Origin: Cyclobacteriaceae bacterium
Lineage (GTDB): Bacteria; Bacteroidota; Bacteroidia; Cytophagales; Cyclobacteriaceae
Length of the DNA: 64,000 nt
Assembly: GCA_016787645.1 (NCBI GenBank)
Contig: JAEUUF010000026.1
Span: 124,001 to 188,000, forward strand
Direction: 5' to 3'
The notes beneath the pieces are model-generated. The model was given only the letters and a program-made list of their open reading frames with translations, did no database searches and was not told the DNA's origin. Positions 8,970 through 16,395 of this stretch are shown one piece after another. The position numbers and the translations under genes are program-made. Position 1 is the stretch's first letter; each line of letters starts with the position of its first letter.

Positions 8970-9006
8970 GCGGCAAAGATACCGCATCATTCAGGGGAAT
9001 CCAACC

Positions 9007-9861
9007 TTAGCTGGCCTTGCGCTTGACCTTGGTCTCCTTCTGCACCTTCTTCTTCTCCTTTTCCTTGGCACCCTTCGCTTTCTGCATCGGCTTCTTGGCT
9101 TTCTCGATGCTGGCCTTCAGCGCTGTCATAATATCCACCACGGGCGTCTCTTCCTCGGCAATGGTCACGATTTCCTTTCCATCGATCTTTGCCTGGATCA
9201 TGCTGCGCAGCGCGTCCTGGTAGTTGTCCTTCATGGGAATGTCCACGAATTGCTTCGTCATGCTGTCTACAAGCATCTTGGCCATCTTGATCTGCTCCTT
9301 GTCAACTTTAACGTCTTCAAGTAGTTGGGGTACCTCACCTATACTTTTAACTTCATTTGGATAGCGGAGCTTGTAAAGCAGGATTCCATTCTTTTCAGGG
9401 GTTAGCAGTACAACTGTCTCCCGATCGCGAAGCACAACACGGCCCACTCCTACCTTACCCGATTCTTTCAGCGTCTTGCACAGCAAAGCATAAGTCTTGG
9501 CGGCCACGTCGCCATCTGGACCAATAAAGTAAGGGGTGTCAAACAAGGTGGGGTGAACCTCGGTGGCTTTCACAAAGCCCTCCAGGTCGATCACCTTTGT
9601 GCTCTTCAGACGCACCTTGTTGAAATCCTCGTCCTCGATAATCACATACTGGCCCGGTTCGTACTGAAATCCCTTCACGATATCTTCCTGCCTCAGCACC
9701 TGGCCGGTTACCTTGTCTTTCTTCTCATAGCTGACCGGATTATGCCCGTCCTTGGAGAGCAGATTGAAACTCAGCGTCTGTGCGGAGTCAATGGCGCTGT
9801 AAACCCGGATCGGGATGGTGACAAGGGAGAATCGAATGTGGCCTTTCCAGATAGCTCTCAT
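9007..9861 (-). CDS. ku: Non-homologous end-joining protein Ku
   Basis: This 284-residue protein begins MRAIWKGHIRFSLVTIPIRV, the near-invariant opening of bacterial Ku. It carries the Ku core beta-barrel, including the GPDGDVAAKTYALL segment and the AKMLVDSMTKQF helix. The C terminus (from about residue 245) is a lysine-rich tail (KAKKPMQKAKGAKEKEKKKV), as in other bacterial Ku proteins, where it helps with DNA threading and ligase recruitment. Ku forms a homodimer ring on double-strand ends and normally works with the polymerase/ligase LigD. No ligD is present in this window. A promoter with TTTG-N19-TATTTTAG lies just upstream (9905-9935). Confidence 0.96.
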   Translation of the reverse strand: MRAIWKGHIRFSLVTIPIRVYSAIDSAQTLSFNLLSKDGHNPVSYEKKDKVTGQVLRQEDIVKGFQYEPGQYVIIEDEDFNKVRLKSTKVIDLEGFVKATEVHPTLFDTPYFIGPDGDVAAKTYALLCKTLKESGKVGVGRVVLRDRETVVLLTPEKNGILLYKLRYPNEVKSIGEVPQLLEDVKVDKEQIKMAKMLVDSMTKQFVDIPMKDNYQDALRSMIQAKIDGKEIVTIAEEETPVVDIMTALKASIEKAKKPMQKAKGAKEKEKKKVQKETKVKRKAS

Positions 9862-9904
9862 ATCAAAAAAGTTAAAGTTCGACTAAAAAATGAGGAACAA
9901 TATG

Positions 9905-9935
9905 CTAAAATATTGACAATGAATGTTTTTTCAAA
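9905..9935 (-). promoter_or_regulatory. Promoter of ku (Bacteroidota -33/-7 type)
   Basis: On the minus strand TTTG (9935-9932) is followed after exactly 19 bp by TATTTTAG (9912-9905), one base from the TAnnTTTG consensus. Transcription would begin near 9898, giving a leader of about 37 nt before the ATG at 9861. It sits between the end of the FGE-like gene and ku, so ku can be expressed independently. Confidence 0.7.
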
Positions 9936-9940
9936 GTCAA

Positions 9941-12718
9941 TTACTTCTCATTCTTATCGACCACACACCTGAATCCCACAGTCGCATTGCGCTCAAAACC
10001 CTGGGACACTCGCAGCAAATACTGGCGGTAATGTAGTTCACGGGGCCCACCCTGCACATACCACCAGCTGGAGGAAGGCTTAAAGTAGCTGCCTCCCTTC
10101 ATCATGATGTATCGGTAACTCCCGCTTTCATAAACGTCGTTGGTCAGCTGCCAGACGCACCCGACCAGGTCCTGGAGTCCATACGGATTTGAGCCAGCCG
10201 GGTACTTGCCCACAGGGTACAGCTTTCCGTCCCCCAGGTTGCAATTCTTGGGACTTATGCCTTCAATAGCCTTAACGGTAAGGGTCTCTGTCACATACTG
10301 TTCTTTTCGCGTTACAGGCTTGGTTTGTTTCCAAGGCCACTCGTTTCCGGCAGGTGTCTGCGCGGCGAATTGCCACTCAGCTTCTGTGGGCAAACGCTTA
10401 CCGGCCCACTTTGCATAGGCCTGAGCATCTTCCCAAGAGACATACACCACGGGATGCTGATCTTGCCCTTTGGGAATCCTCCCCTGTTTCCAATGCTTCA
10501 AGTAATTGGCAGTATCTGTTGGCCTATATCCAGTTGCCTGCACAAACTTCTCGAATTGTGCATTTGTAACCGGGAACTTGTCCATGTAAAAGGGCGCGAT
10601 CTCAATGACTTCCTCTGGATCGGCTGGGTACGGGATAAAGTCATCTCCATGGGTAGTCTTGAGTTTGATCTGGCCCTTGGGAATAGAAACCATCCCGGCC
10701 GGGGCTGCCGGTGACCCCTTTGTATGCTGGCTGCTTGAAATCAACAACGAGGTGCCGGGCTTGATGTAGAAAAACGTCTCATCGACCAACTCAGCATCAT
10801 CAAACGCCTGGATCACAAATTTTCCTTCATACCGACCAAATGATTTCCTCAGGGATATTGCACTAGATCCTCCTTTCAGCACAACCGGCTTCTTTTCATA
10901 CGATGGATTTCCAGCCCACACTTTCACTGATTTTACATTAGCCTCGATCATGAGCTGATCATCTTTCAAACCCCACCGGATCTTAACAGGAAATTCGGCG
11001 AGGCAACCTGCCTGACCTTCGTTGTTAGTTCCCAGGTCCCTGCTGTCAAAAGCATCCAGCCATGCCGTCACCGTAGGCTTGTCTCCGTTTTTGGTGACTG
11101 CAGCCTCTTCATGATGCCAGAGGTCTACCCAATGCCACCCTTCCCGATGTTTTACTTCCATCAAGGGACCATGATAACCTCCAGGCTTCAGACTATAAAT
11201 CGTGTACACATGTTTTACGGCCGACGGCCAGGAGTTGACCCAGATACTGTCCCGAATGGAAGGCACCAGGGGTGTAAACGCAGAAGTTAGAAAGACCGAA
11301 CTGTTCTCACGGAGGATCATCGATGTCTTACCGAGGTAACGGTACTGCTCTTCTTCATACTCAGGATGACCAGGTCCGAATTGGTTGATCTCCGTACCAT
11401 AGCCATTGAAGAATGCCGTAGCATACTCACGCTGGATAGGTTCCTTGAAAACCTCAGCCACGCGGAAGATGGCAAAATCAGGTTTGATCAGCTTGTTCAG
11501 GTTCAGCATCGGCGGGTAGTACAATGCGTTGTGTACCCTTCCGGAGACAATACCGGGCATGTCTTTTGGAACTGCCATGCCTTCGCTGTACATGATGACG
11601 CCTGGGCGAACGGCATCAGCGGCCAACTGCAGTTCGCGCGATGACTCTCCCTTGGTATCCAACACGACCCCATCGGCAGAGGTATTGCGAATAAGATCGG
11701 CAAGCCCGTTCAGGTGCCCTTCGCTGCGGGTACTTTCGTCCCAGGGGTTGTACGCTATGAAAAATTTTGTGCCATGTTTCCTCAGCGTATCCGCCAGCTG
11801 GCGCAGCTTCGGAAGGCCTCCGGGTAAATCCCGGTACATATCGAACTGGTTGCGCTCATCCAGTCCCAGGGTCGGCCACGTAGGCCAGAGACAGATCACA
11901 TCATCTCCACCGTACAATCTGGACCCGCGCCTTTGGAACCGGTCCCAGTTAAACTTGCCTGAGACGATATCAAAATAATCCTTGTCCCACGCTCCCATCA
12001 GGTGCATGACATAGGCGTAGCGGATCCACAGCAGATCGGCCCGGTGAAACAGGGAATCATCAAACTTTTCTACGTCATACAACTTCTTTTCCTGGAAGCA
12101 ACGTCGAAGGCCATTCTGCCAGTCGCCTTCAAAATGCCCCATGTAGAAGTTATAAACTACTGAACCGCCAGGGTTAATCACCGTCACAAATCGCTGCCGC
12201 GTGGCATTCTTCCATGAATTGGGGATACGGCGAGTGAGCGCATAGAGGTGTACCCCACCCGGCTGATCGAGACTGATGTACCCAAGGTCCCAGGCATTGT
12301 CCGGAACAATCACATTGACAGGAACTTTGCCAGGCCGGAACAAATGTGTGCGCGATAGCCGGTGGTTGCCCTGGCCGGTGATGTATATCTCTGAACTCGT
12401 TGGTGCAAGTGGCGCAACATTGTGCAGCCGAAGTGTATCCTTTGATGTGTTTAGAAATGTGATGGTCAACACAGCCTGTCCGGAATCTGCCTTGCCCGTG
12501 GTGATCTTCAAAGGTGATGGGGTGGCCGAGTTAAACCACTGGTCGCCAAGCTGGAAAGACACAAGCGGTCGGTCAAGCAGCATGGAGTGCCCATCCACCT
12601 GGGCACGGATCACTTTACCATCTTTTAGTTCAAGTTGTGCCTCTGCAGTGAAGACAAGAAGAACAAAGGCCGCTGGAAACACCCAGCTAAATGAGCGATT
12701 TCTGATCATGGCAATCAA
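9941..12718 (-). CDS. Secreted glycosidase-like protein fused to a C-terminal FGE-fold (sulfatase-modifying factor) domain
   Basis: This 925-residue protein has a signal peptide (to about residue 28). The N-terminal half has a beta-sandwich followed by a TIM-barrel-like region of the alpha-galactosidase/GH36-like kind (LWIRYAYVMHLMG, then DVICLWPTWPTLGLDERNQ, TKFFIAYNPWDESTR, DGVVLDTKGESSREL). The C-terminal 230 residues (from VSIPKG) are an FGE/SUMF1 fold: FYMDKFPVTNAQFEKF, VSWEDAQAYAKWAGKRLPTE, LQDLVGCVWQLTNDVYESG, and a final VGFRC. The pair of active cysteines of true formylglycine-generating enzymes is absent in the segment before VGFRC, so the domain probably binds rather than oxidises. 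Inference: a periplasmic or surface glycan hydrolase with a lectin-like module. Substrate is unknown. Confidence 0.75.
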   Translation of the reverse strand: MIAMIRNRSFSWVFPAAFVLLVFTAEAQLELKDGKVIRAQVDGHSMLLDRPLVSFQLGDQWFNSATPSPLKITTGKADSGQAVLTITFLNTSKDTLRLHNVAPLAPTSSEIYITGQGNHRLSRTHLFRPGKVPVNVIVPDNAWDLGYISLDQPGGVHLYALTRRIPNSWKNATRQRFVTVINPGGSVVYNFYMGHFEGDWQNGLRRCFQEKKLYDVEKFDDSLFHRADLLWIRYAYVMHLMGAWDKDYFDIVSGKFNWDRFQRRGSRLYGGDDVICLWPTWPTLGLDERNQFDMYRDLPGGLPKLRQLADTLRKHGTKFFIAYNPWDESTRSEGHLNGLADLIRNTSADGVVLDTKGESSRELQLAADAVRPGVIMYSEGMAVPKDMPGIVSGRVHNALYYPPMLNLNKLIKPDFAIFRVAEVFKEPIQREYATAFFNGYGTEINQFGPGHPEYEEEQYRYLGKTSMILRENSSVFLTSAFTPLVPSIRDSIWVNSWPSAVKHVYTIYSLKPGGYHGPLMEVKHREGWHWVDLWHHEEAAVTKNGDKPTVTAWLDAFDSRDLGTNNEGQAGCLAEFPVKIRWGLKDDQLMIEANVKSVKVWAGNPSYEKKPVVLKGGSSAISLRKSFGRYEGKFVIQAFDDAELVDETFFYIKPGTSLLISSSQHTKGSPAAPAGMVSIPKGQIKLKTTHGDDFIPYPADPEEVIEIAPFYMDKFPVTNAQFEKFVQATGYRPTDTANYLKHWKQGRIPKGQDQHPVVYVSWEDAQAYAKWAGKRLPTEAEWQFAAQTPAGNEWPWKQTKPVTRKEQYVTETLTVKAIEGISPKNCNLGDGKLYPVGKYPAGSNPYGLQDLVGCVWQLTNDVYESGSYRYIMMKGGSYFKPSSSWWYVQGGPRELHYRQYLLRVSQGFERNATVGFRCVVDKNEK

Positions 12719-12764
12719 GGTAAAAAAAGAGAGGCTAAACTCAAGACCTCGTGGAGAATCCCGC

Positions 12765-12980
12765 TTATCCTTTCATCTTCACTTTCTTCAATCCCTGCTT
12801 GTCGCCAAATGGATGAAGATCGACCCGCAATGGCCCCAACTGCTTCTTGTGCCAGCGGCTTTTCTTATACCACGTGTGATGGTAAATGGGCTTGTGCACC
12901 CGCACCGTATGATAGGTCTTCGACCCCGACGAACAGGAGACGATCAACACAAAGCACCCAATGAAAGCGAGGTATTTCAT
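12765..12980 (-). CDS. Small basic lipoprotein
   Basis: Starting at the ATG at 12980, this 71-residue protein begins with a lipoprotein signal (MKYLAFIGCFVLIVSCSSGS), with lipidated Cys16. The mature part is rich in His, Lys and Trp (KPIYHHTWYKKSRWHKKQ). A longer upstream frame exists (to 13124), but it would bury the lipobox, so the shorter start is preferred. No family is recognised; the basic His-rich tail may bind nucleic acid, peptidoglycan or metal (inference). It lies 46 bp before the FGE-like gene. Confidence 0.65.
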   Translation of the reverse strand: MKYLAFIGCFVLIVSCSSGSKTYHTVRVHKPIYHHTWYKKSRWHKKQLGPLRVDLHPFGDKQGLKKVKMKG

Positions 12981-13068
12981 GAACCAATAACGAACGAAGA
13001 TACAGAAAATTGGGCTCAGGGCTTGTTGGCGGCCGCACAAACGAATACAACTATAACATGACCCAGCC

Positions 13069-13107
13069 TGTTTTCTTGCACCGGCATTAATGCAGGGCAA
13101 GAAAACA
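13069..13107. repeat. Perfect 10-bp inverted repeat in a gene-free stretch
   Basis: TGTTTTCTTG (13069-13078) is repeated as its exact reverse complement (13098-13107) with 19 bp between. It lies in the stretch 12981-13280 between the small lipoprotein gene and the tetR end, where I find no gene, promoter consensus or mobile-element end. Either a terminator-like hairpin or a protein-binding site would fit; neither strand has a clean T-tract directly after the stem. Confidence 0.5.
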
Positions 13108-13280
13108 AACGAGATGACAATCATTGATTTTCTCCAATAGATACTAAACTCCAGTCAAAAGCCACTAGCCCCCGCCTGCCTCAAAGAATCGATTTGTTCC
13201 GCTTGATACAAATTTACTTCGGAGCATTGAAATGGAGCCAAGGGTCGGCGGGCAGGCCTGACCCCTCGCCCCTGTCCACT

Positions 13281-13910
13281 TTACTGCAGTCCCTTGATCG
13301 CCGACTCAACCAAACGCCTCATGAATTGCTTCGTAGGACTCACTTGCGTCAGTTGAAGTGTGACCAGTGACCCGAAAAACAACGTCATCAACAAATGCAT
13401 GATGTCGCGGGTGTTGGAGGTCTTGGTAAACTCTTTCCGGAAAACCCCCTCCAGCGCAAACTTCTCCATGAGTTGCTCGATGCTCATGATCTCTACGGAA
13501 GCAATGTCAGGAACTTCAGGAAACAATAGCTTCTTTTCTTCTGCTTTGAGGGGAAAGGGTTTGGGCGGACGTTTGGGACTGGACAGGTAGGCCACCAGGC
13601 TGAGGACAATACCCGGGTGCTGGTCAAAGTCCTCACTCAGCTTGTCGAAAAGGAAGTATACACCCTGCACACCTTCTTTTGGTTTTTCTTTAAGCTCCAC
13701 CGTACGGCGAAGGCACCACACCCGGAAATAGTATGCGAGGATATCCTCTTTGATAGGGAAATATTTGAACAGGGTGACTTTCGAGATCTTCACCCGCAGG
13801 CAGATATCTTCGACGTACAAGTCATCAAACGGTCTCCGGCCAATGAGTTTCAGCGTCTGGTCCAGTATGGCCAGTTTCAGGCGGGCGGCTTTTTCTTTGC
13901 GGAGGCTCAT
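13281..13910 (-). CDS. TetR/AcrR family transcriptional regulator
   Basis: This 209-residue protein has an N-terminal TetR helix-turn-helix at about residues 10-55. The sequence LKLAILDQTLKLIGRRPFDD, then YVEDICLRVKISKVTLFKYF, matches the family pattern including the 'T-L-F-K/Y-Y-F' recognition-helix end. The C-terminal ligand domain is helical and family-diverse. It is divergent from the gamma-glutamyltransferase gene with only 55 bp between start codons, and the ggt promoter overlaps its own start region. Control of ggt and of itself is therefore plausible, but no palindromic operator is obvious. Confidence 0.85.
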   Translation of the reverse strand: MSLRKEKAARLKLAILDQTLKLIGRRPFDDLYVEDICLRVKISKVTLFKYFPIKEDILAYYFRVWCLRRTVELKEKPKEGVQGVYFLFDKLSEDFDQHPGIVLSLVAYLSSPKRPPKPFPLKAEEKKLLFPEVPDIASVEIMSIEQLMEKFALEGVFRKEFTKTSNTRDIMHLLMTLFFGSLVTLQLTQVSPTKQFMRRLVESAIKGLQ

Positions 13911-13939
13911 TTGTAGTTAAGACGGAAATAATACATTTA
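13910..13939 (+). promoter_or_regulatory. Promoter of the gamma-glutamyltransferase gene
   Basis: TTTG (13910-13913), 18 bp, then TACATTTA (13932-13939), one base off the TAnnTTTG -7 element. The predicted start of transcription is near 13946, about 20 nt before the ATG at 13966. The -33 element touches the tetR start codon on the other strand. Confidence 0.55.
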
Positions 13940-13965
13940 GGCTCAAATAGCCAAAACTTTACTCC

Positions 13966-15648
13966 ATGAAACGTTTTTTCTTACTGCTGACAACCGTCCT
14001 GGTCGTTGCTTGTCAAACCAAAGAGCCTGTTGTTGGACTGATTGCGGACTCCGCCATGGTGGTGTCGGCGCAACCCTATGCCTCTCAGGTGGGTGTTGAC
14101 ATCATGAAAAAGGGCGGTAATGCCGTCGACGCCGCCATTGCCACTCACTTTGCACTTGCTGTTGTTTTCCCTGCGGCGGGCAACATCGGAGGCGGCGGTT
14201 TCATGGTGATCCGCTTGAAAGACGGCAGCACCACGACGCTCGACTTCCGGGAAAAGGCCCCGGCGGCAGCGACCACAGACATGTACCTGGACAAAGAGGG
14301 TAATGTGATTGAAGGCCTCAGCCTCGCCGGTCACCTTGCCTCCGGCGTACCAGGCTCGGTGGACGGCATGGTGGAAGCACATGCGAAGTATGGCTCGCTC
14401 CCGTGGAAGGATCTTGTGCAGCCGGCTATTGACCTGGCTTTAAATGGAATTCCCGTCTCTGAACGCGAAGCCAATTCGCTCAACGACTTGCAAAAGGACC
14501 TGGAGAAGTACAACACGGTACGTCCTGAATTTCTCATGCGTCAGGGTTGGGCGAAAGGTGACACGATCCGCTGGATCGACATGGCGCACACCCTTGAGCG
14601 AATTCGCGACAACGGCCGTGCCGGTTTCTATGAAGGAAAGACCGCTCAAGATATTGTTGCCGAGATGCAACGCGGCAAGGGACTTATCACTCTCGAAGAC
14701 TTGAAGAACTATCACTCTGCGTGGCGCGAACCCGTAGTAGCCAATTACAAGAACTATAAAATTATCTCCATGGCTCCCCCTTCCAGCGGTGGACTCTGTG
14801 TGGTGCAATTGTTGAAGGCCGTCGAGCCAATGCCCCTAAAAGACTGGGGATTCAACAAGCCAAAGACTGTCCACGCTATGGTCGAAGCCGAGCGTCGTGT
14901 TTATGCCGACCGTGCCAAGTTCATGGGCGATCCCGATTTCTTCAAGGTTCCTGTTGCCGAGTTGATTGATCCCAAATACATCACTGATCGCATGACCACC
15001 TTTAACCCGGACCAGGCGACGCCCAGTTCAGCAGTCGCTGCAGGAAATATTCCAGGGTACGAGTCCGAGGAGACCACGCACTTCTCCGTCGTAGACAAAG
15101 ACGGCAATGCGGTGGCGGTGACTACCACGCTCAATCTTTGGTTTGGCAACAAGGTGGTGGTAGCAGGTTCTGGATTCTTTCTCAATGACGAGATGGATGA
15201 CTTCAGTTCCAAGCCTGGAGTGCCGAACGTATTTGGCGTAACCGGTGGCACGGCCAACAAGATTGAGCCAAACAAACGCATGCTGAGCGCCATGTCGCCG
15301 ACTATCGTAGAAAAAGACGGGAAGCTGCACATGGTGGTTGGTTCGCCGGGCGGTTCGACGATCATCACCTCAGTCTTCCAGGTTATCCTCAATGTGGTTG
15401 AACACGGCATGGGAATGCAGGCTGCGGTGGATGCACGCCGTGTGCACAGTCAGTGGCTGCCCGATGTCATTGTTCCCGAACGCGGTGCCCTGGCTACTCC
15501 CGACAGTCTTGCCCTTGTCGGTATGGGACACAAGATTGCGCCCAGGCCCAACATCGGTCGTGTAGATGCCATCCTGGTCTTACCCAACGGCAAGCTCGAA
15601 GCCGGGGCCGACCGAACCCGAAGTGATGATGAAGCGAGAGGGTATTGA
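13966..15648 (+). CDS. ggt: Gamma-glutamyltransferase, predicted lipoprotein
   Basis: This 560-residue protein has a lipoprotein signal ([20 protein letters not shown], Cys16). It is the autoprocessed N-terminal-nucleophile enzyme that cleaves or transfers the gamma-glutamyl group of glutathione-like compounds in the periplasm. Visible motifs are [13 protein letters not shown] near residue 50, [13 protein letters not shown], and the processing site with the catalytic Thr370 in [20 protein letters not shown]. The small subunit also has [27 protein letters not shown] and [14 protein letters not shown]. Length and motif order match the family. It is divergent from the tetR gene. Bacillithiol (bshB1 at 40 kb) rather than glutathione is the likely local thiol, so the true substrate is open. 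Confidence 0.95.
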   Translation: MKRFFLLLTTVLVVACQTKEPVVGLIADSAMVVSAQPYASQVGVDIMKKGGNAVDAAIATHFALAVVFPAAGNIGGGGFMVIRLKDGSTTTLDFREKAPAAATTDMYLDKEGNVIEGLSLAGHLASGVPGSVDGMVEAHAKYGSLPWKDLVQPAIDLALNGIPVSEREANSLNDLQKDLEKYNTVRPEFLMRQGWAKGDTIRWIDMAHTLERIRDNGRAGFYEGKTAQDIVAEMQRGKGLITLEDLKNYHSAWREPVVANYKNYKIISMAPPSSGGLCVVQLLKAVEPMPLKDWGFNKPKTVHAMVEAERRVYADRAKFMGDPDFFKVPVAELIDPKYITDRMTTFNPDQATPSSAVAAGNIPGYESEETTHFSVVDKDGNAVAVTTTLNLWFGNKVVVAGSGFFLNDEMDDFSSKPGVPNVFGVTGGTANKIEPNKRMLSAMSPTIVEKDGKLHMVVGSPGGSTIITSVFQVILNVVEHGMGMQAAVDARRVHSQWLPDVIVPERGALATPDSLALVGMGHKIAPRPNIGRVDAILVLPNGKLEAGADRTRSDDEARGY

Positions 15649-15678
15649 GGGACTGAAAAAGGCCTTGCTGCCAGATGT

Positions 15679-16272
15679 CTAATTTCCGAATACTAGTTTT
15701 CCGCAGGGAATCAACACGGAATCAACATCCGGAGCTACGCTAATTTTGAAGAACAGGTCCTTCCCTTTCAACACTAGTGCGGCTCGTGTGGTACCGCGGG
15801 CCTGGTAAAAAAGTACAGGGACATAGAAAAAGCACTCATTCTTAGGAAGAACAGTTTTGTCCAACACGCTTGGTTTGTTGAAACCAGTGGCCAAAAAGGA
15901 TTGCAAATCCAGGCCATAGTCGTTTAAGGAGATTTTATCCTGCATCATAGTGTCCGGGGGCACAAATAACCTGATGTGTGAGTCGGGCGAGGGGAAAATG
16001 GTAAACGGTTCAGCGGGCAATCTAATGCTTAAGGCCAACGGAGCAGATGATTCATTAATTACCCGAAACCAGAATATCACATAGCCATACTTCTTTCCAA
16101 TGGAATCCGTGTACACACTCCCACCTTTCGGCAAACTGCTGTGCACCATAACGGATTTCCCGGCGGCATCCGTGTACCTGACTTCGCTGTCAACCCACTT
16201 TCTTTCCGCGGAAGCCTGCGCCATCACCGTAAAGCAAATCGATACCAGAATGAAAGTGAATAATAACCTCAT
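15679..16272 (-). CDS. Secreted protein of unknown function
   Basis: The start at 16272 gives 197 residues with a signal peptide (MRLLFTFILVSICFTVMAQA). The longer frame to 16311 would place 13 polar residues before it. The mature part is beta-rich, with an immunoglobulin-like feel (VIFWFRVINESSAPLALSIR, LFVPPDTMMQDK, FFYVPVLFYQARGTTRAAL). I recognise no family. It stands alone between ggt (convergent, 30 bp) and the permease gene. Confidence 0.6.
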   Translation of the reverse strand: MRLLFTFILVSICFTVMAQASAERKWVDSEVRYTDAAGKSVMVHSSLPKGGSVYTDSIGKKYGYVIFWFRVINESSAPLALSIRLPAEPFTIFPSPDSHIRLFVPPDTMMQDKISLNDYGLDLQSFLATGFNKPSVLDKTVLPKNECFFYVPVLFYQARGTTRAALVLKGKDLFFKISVAPDVDSVLIPCGKLVFGN

Positions 16273-16395
16273 AGGACTTTTGTGATTGTCAGATTTGTGT
16301 TGGCCATCCAACTCTACACTTGGGCAATCCGGTAAAACGCTACATACTGACCTATTTGTCCGCAGACACGTTTACACACAGACACCTTGACCCGT

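Noticed and set aside
12981-13124. N-terminal extension of the small lipoprotein to the ATG at 13124
   Set aside because: It would place 48 mostly hydrophobic, cysteine-rich residues before a perfect lipoprotein signal; the shorter start explains the lipobox.
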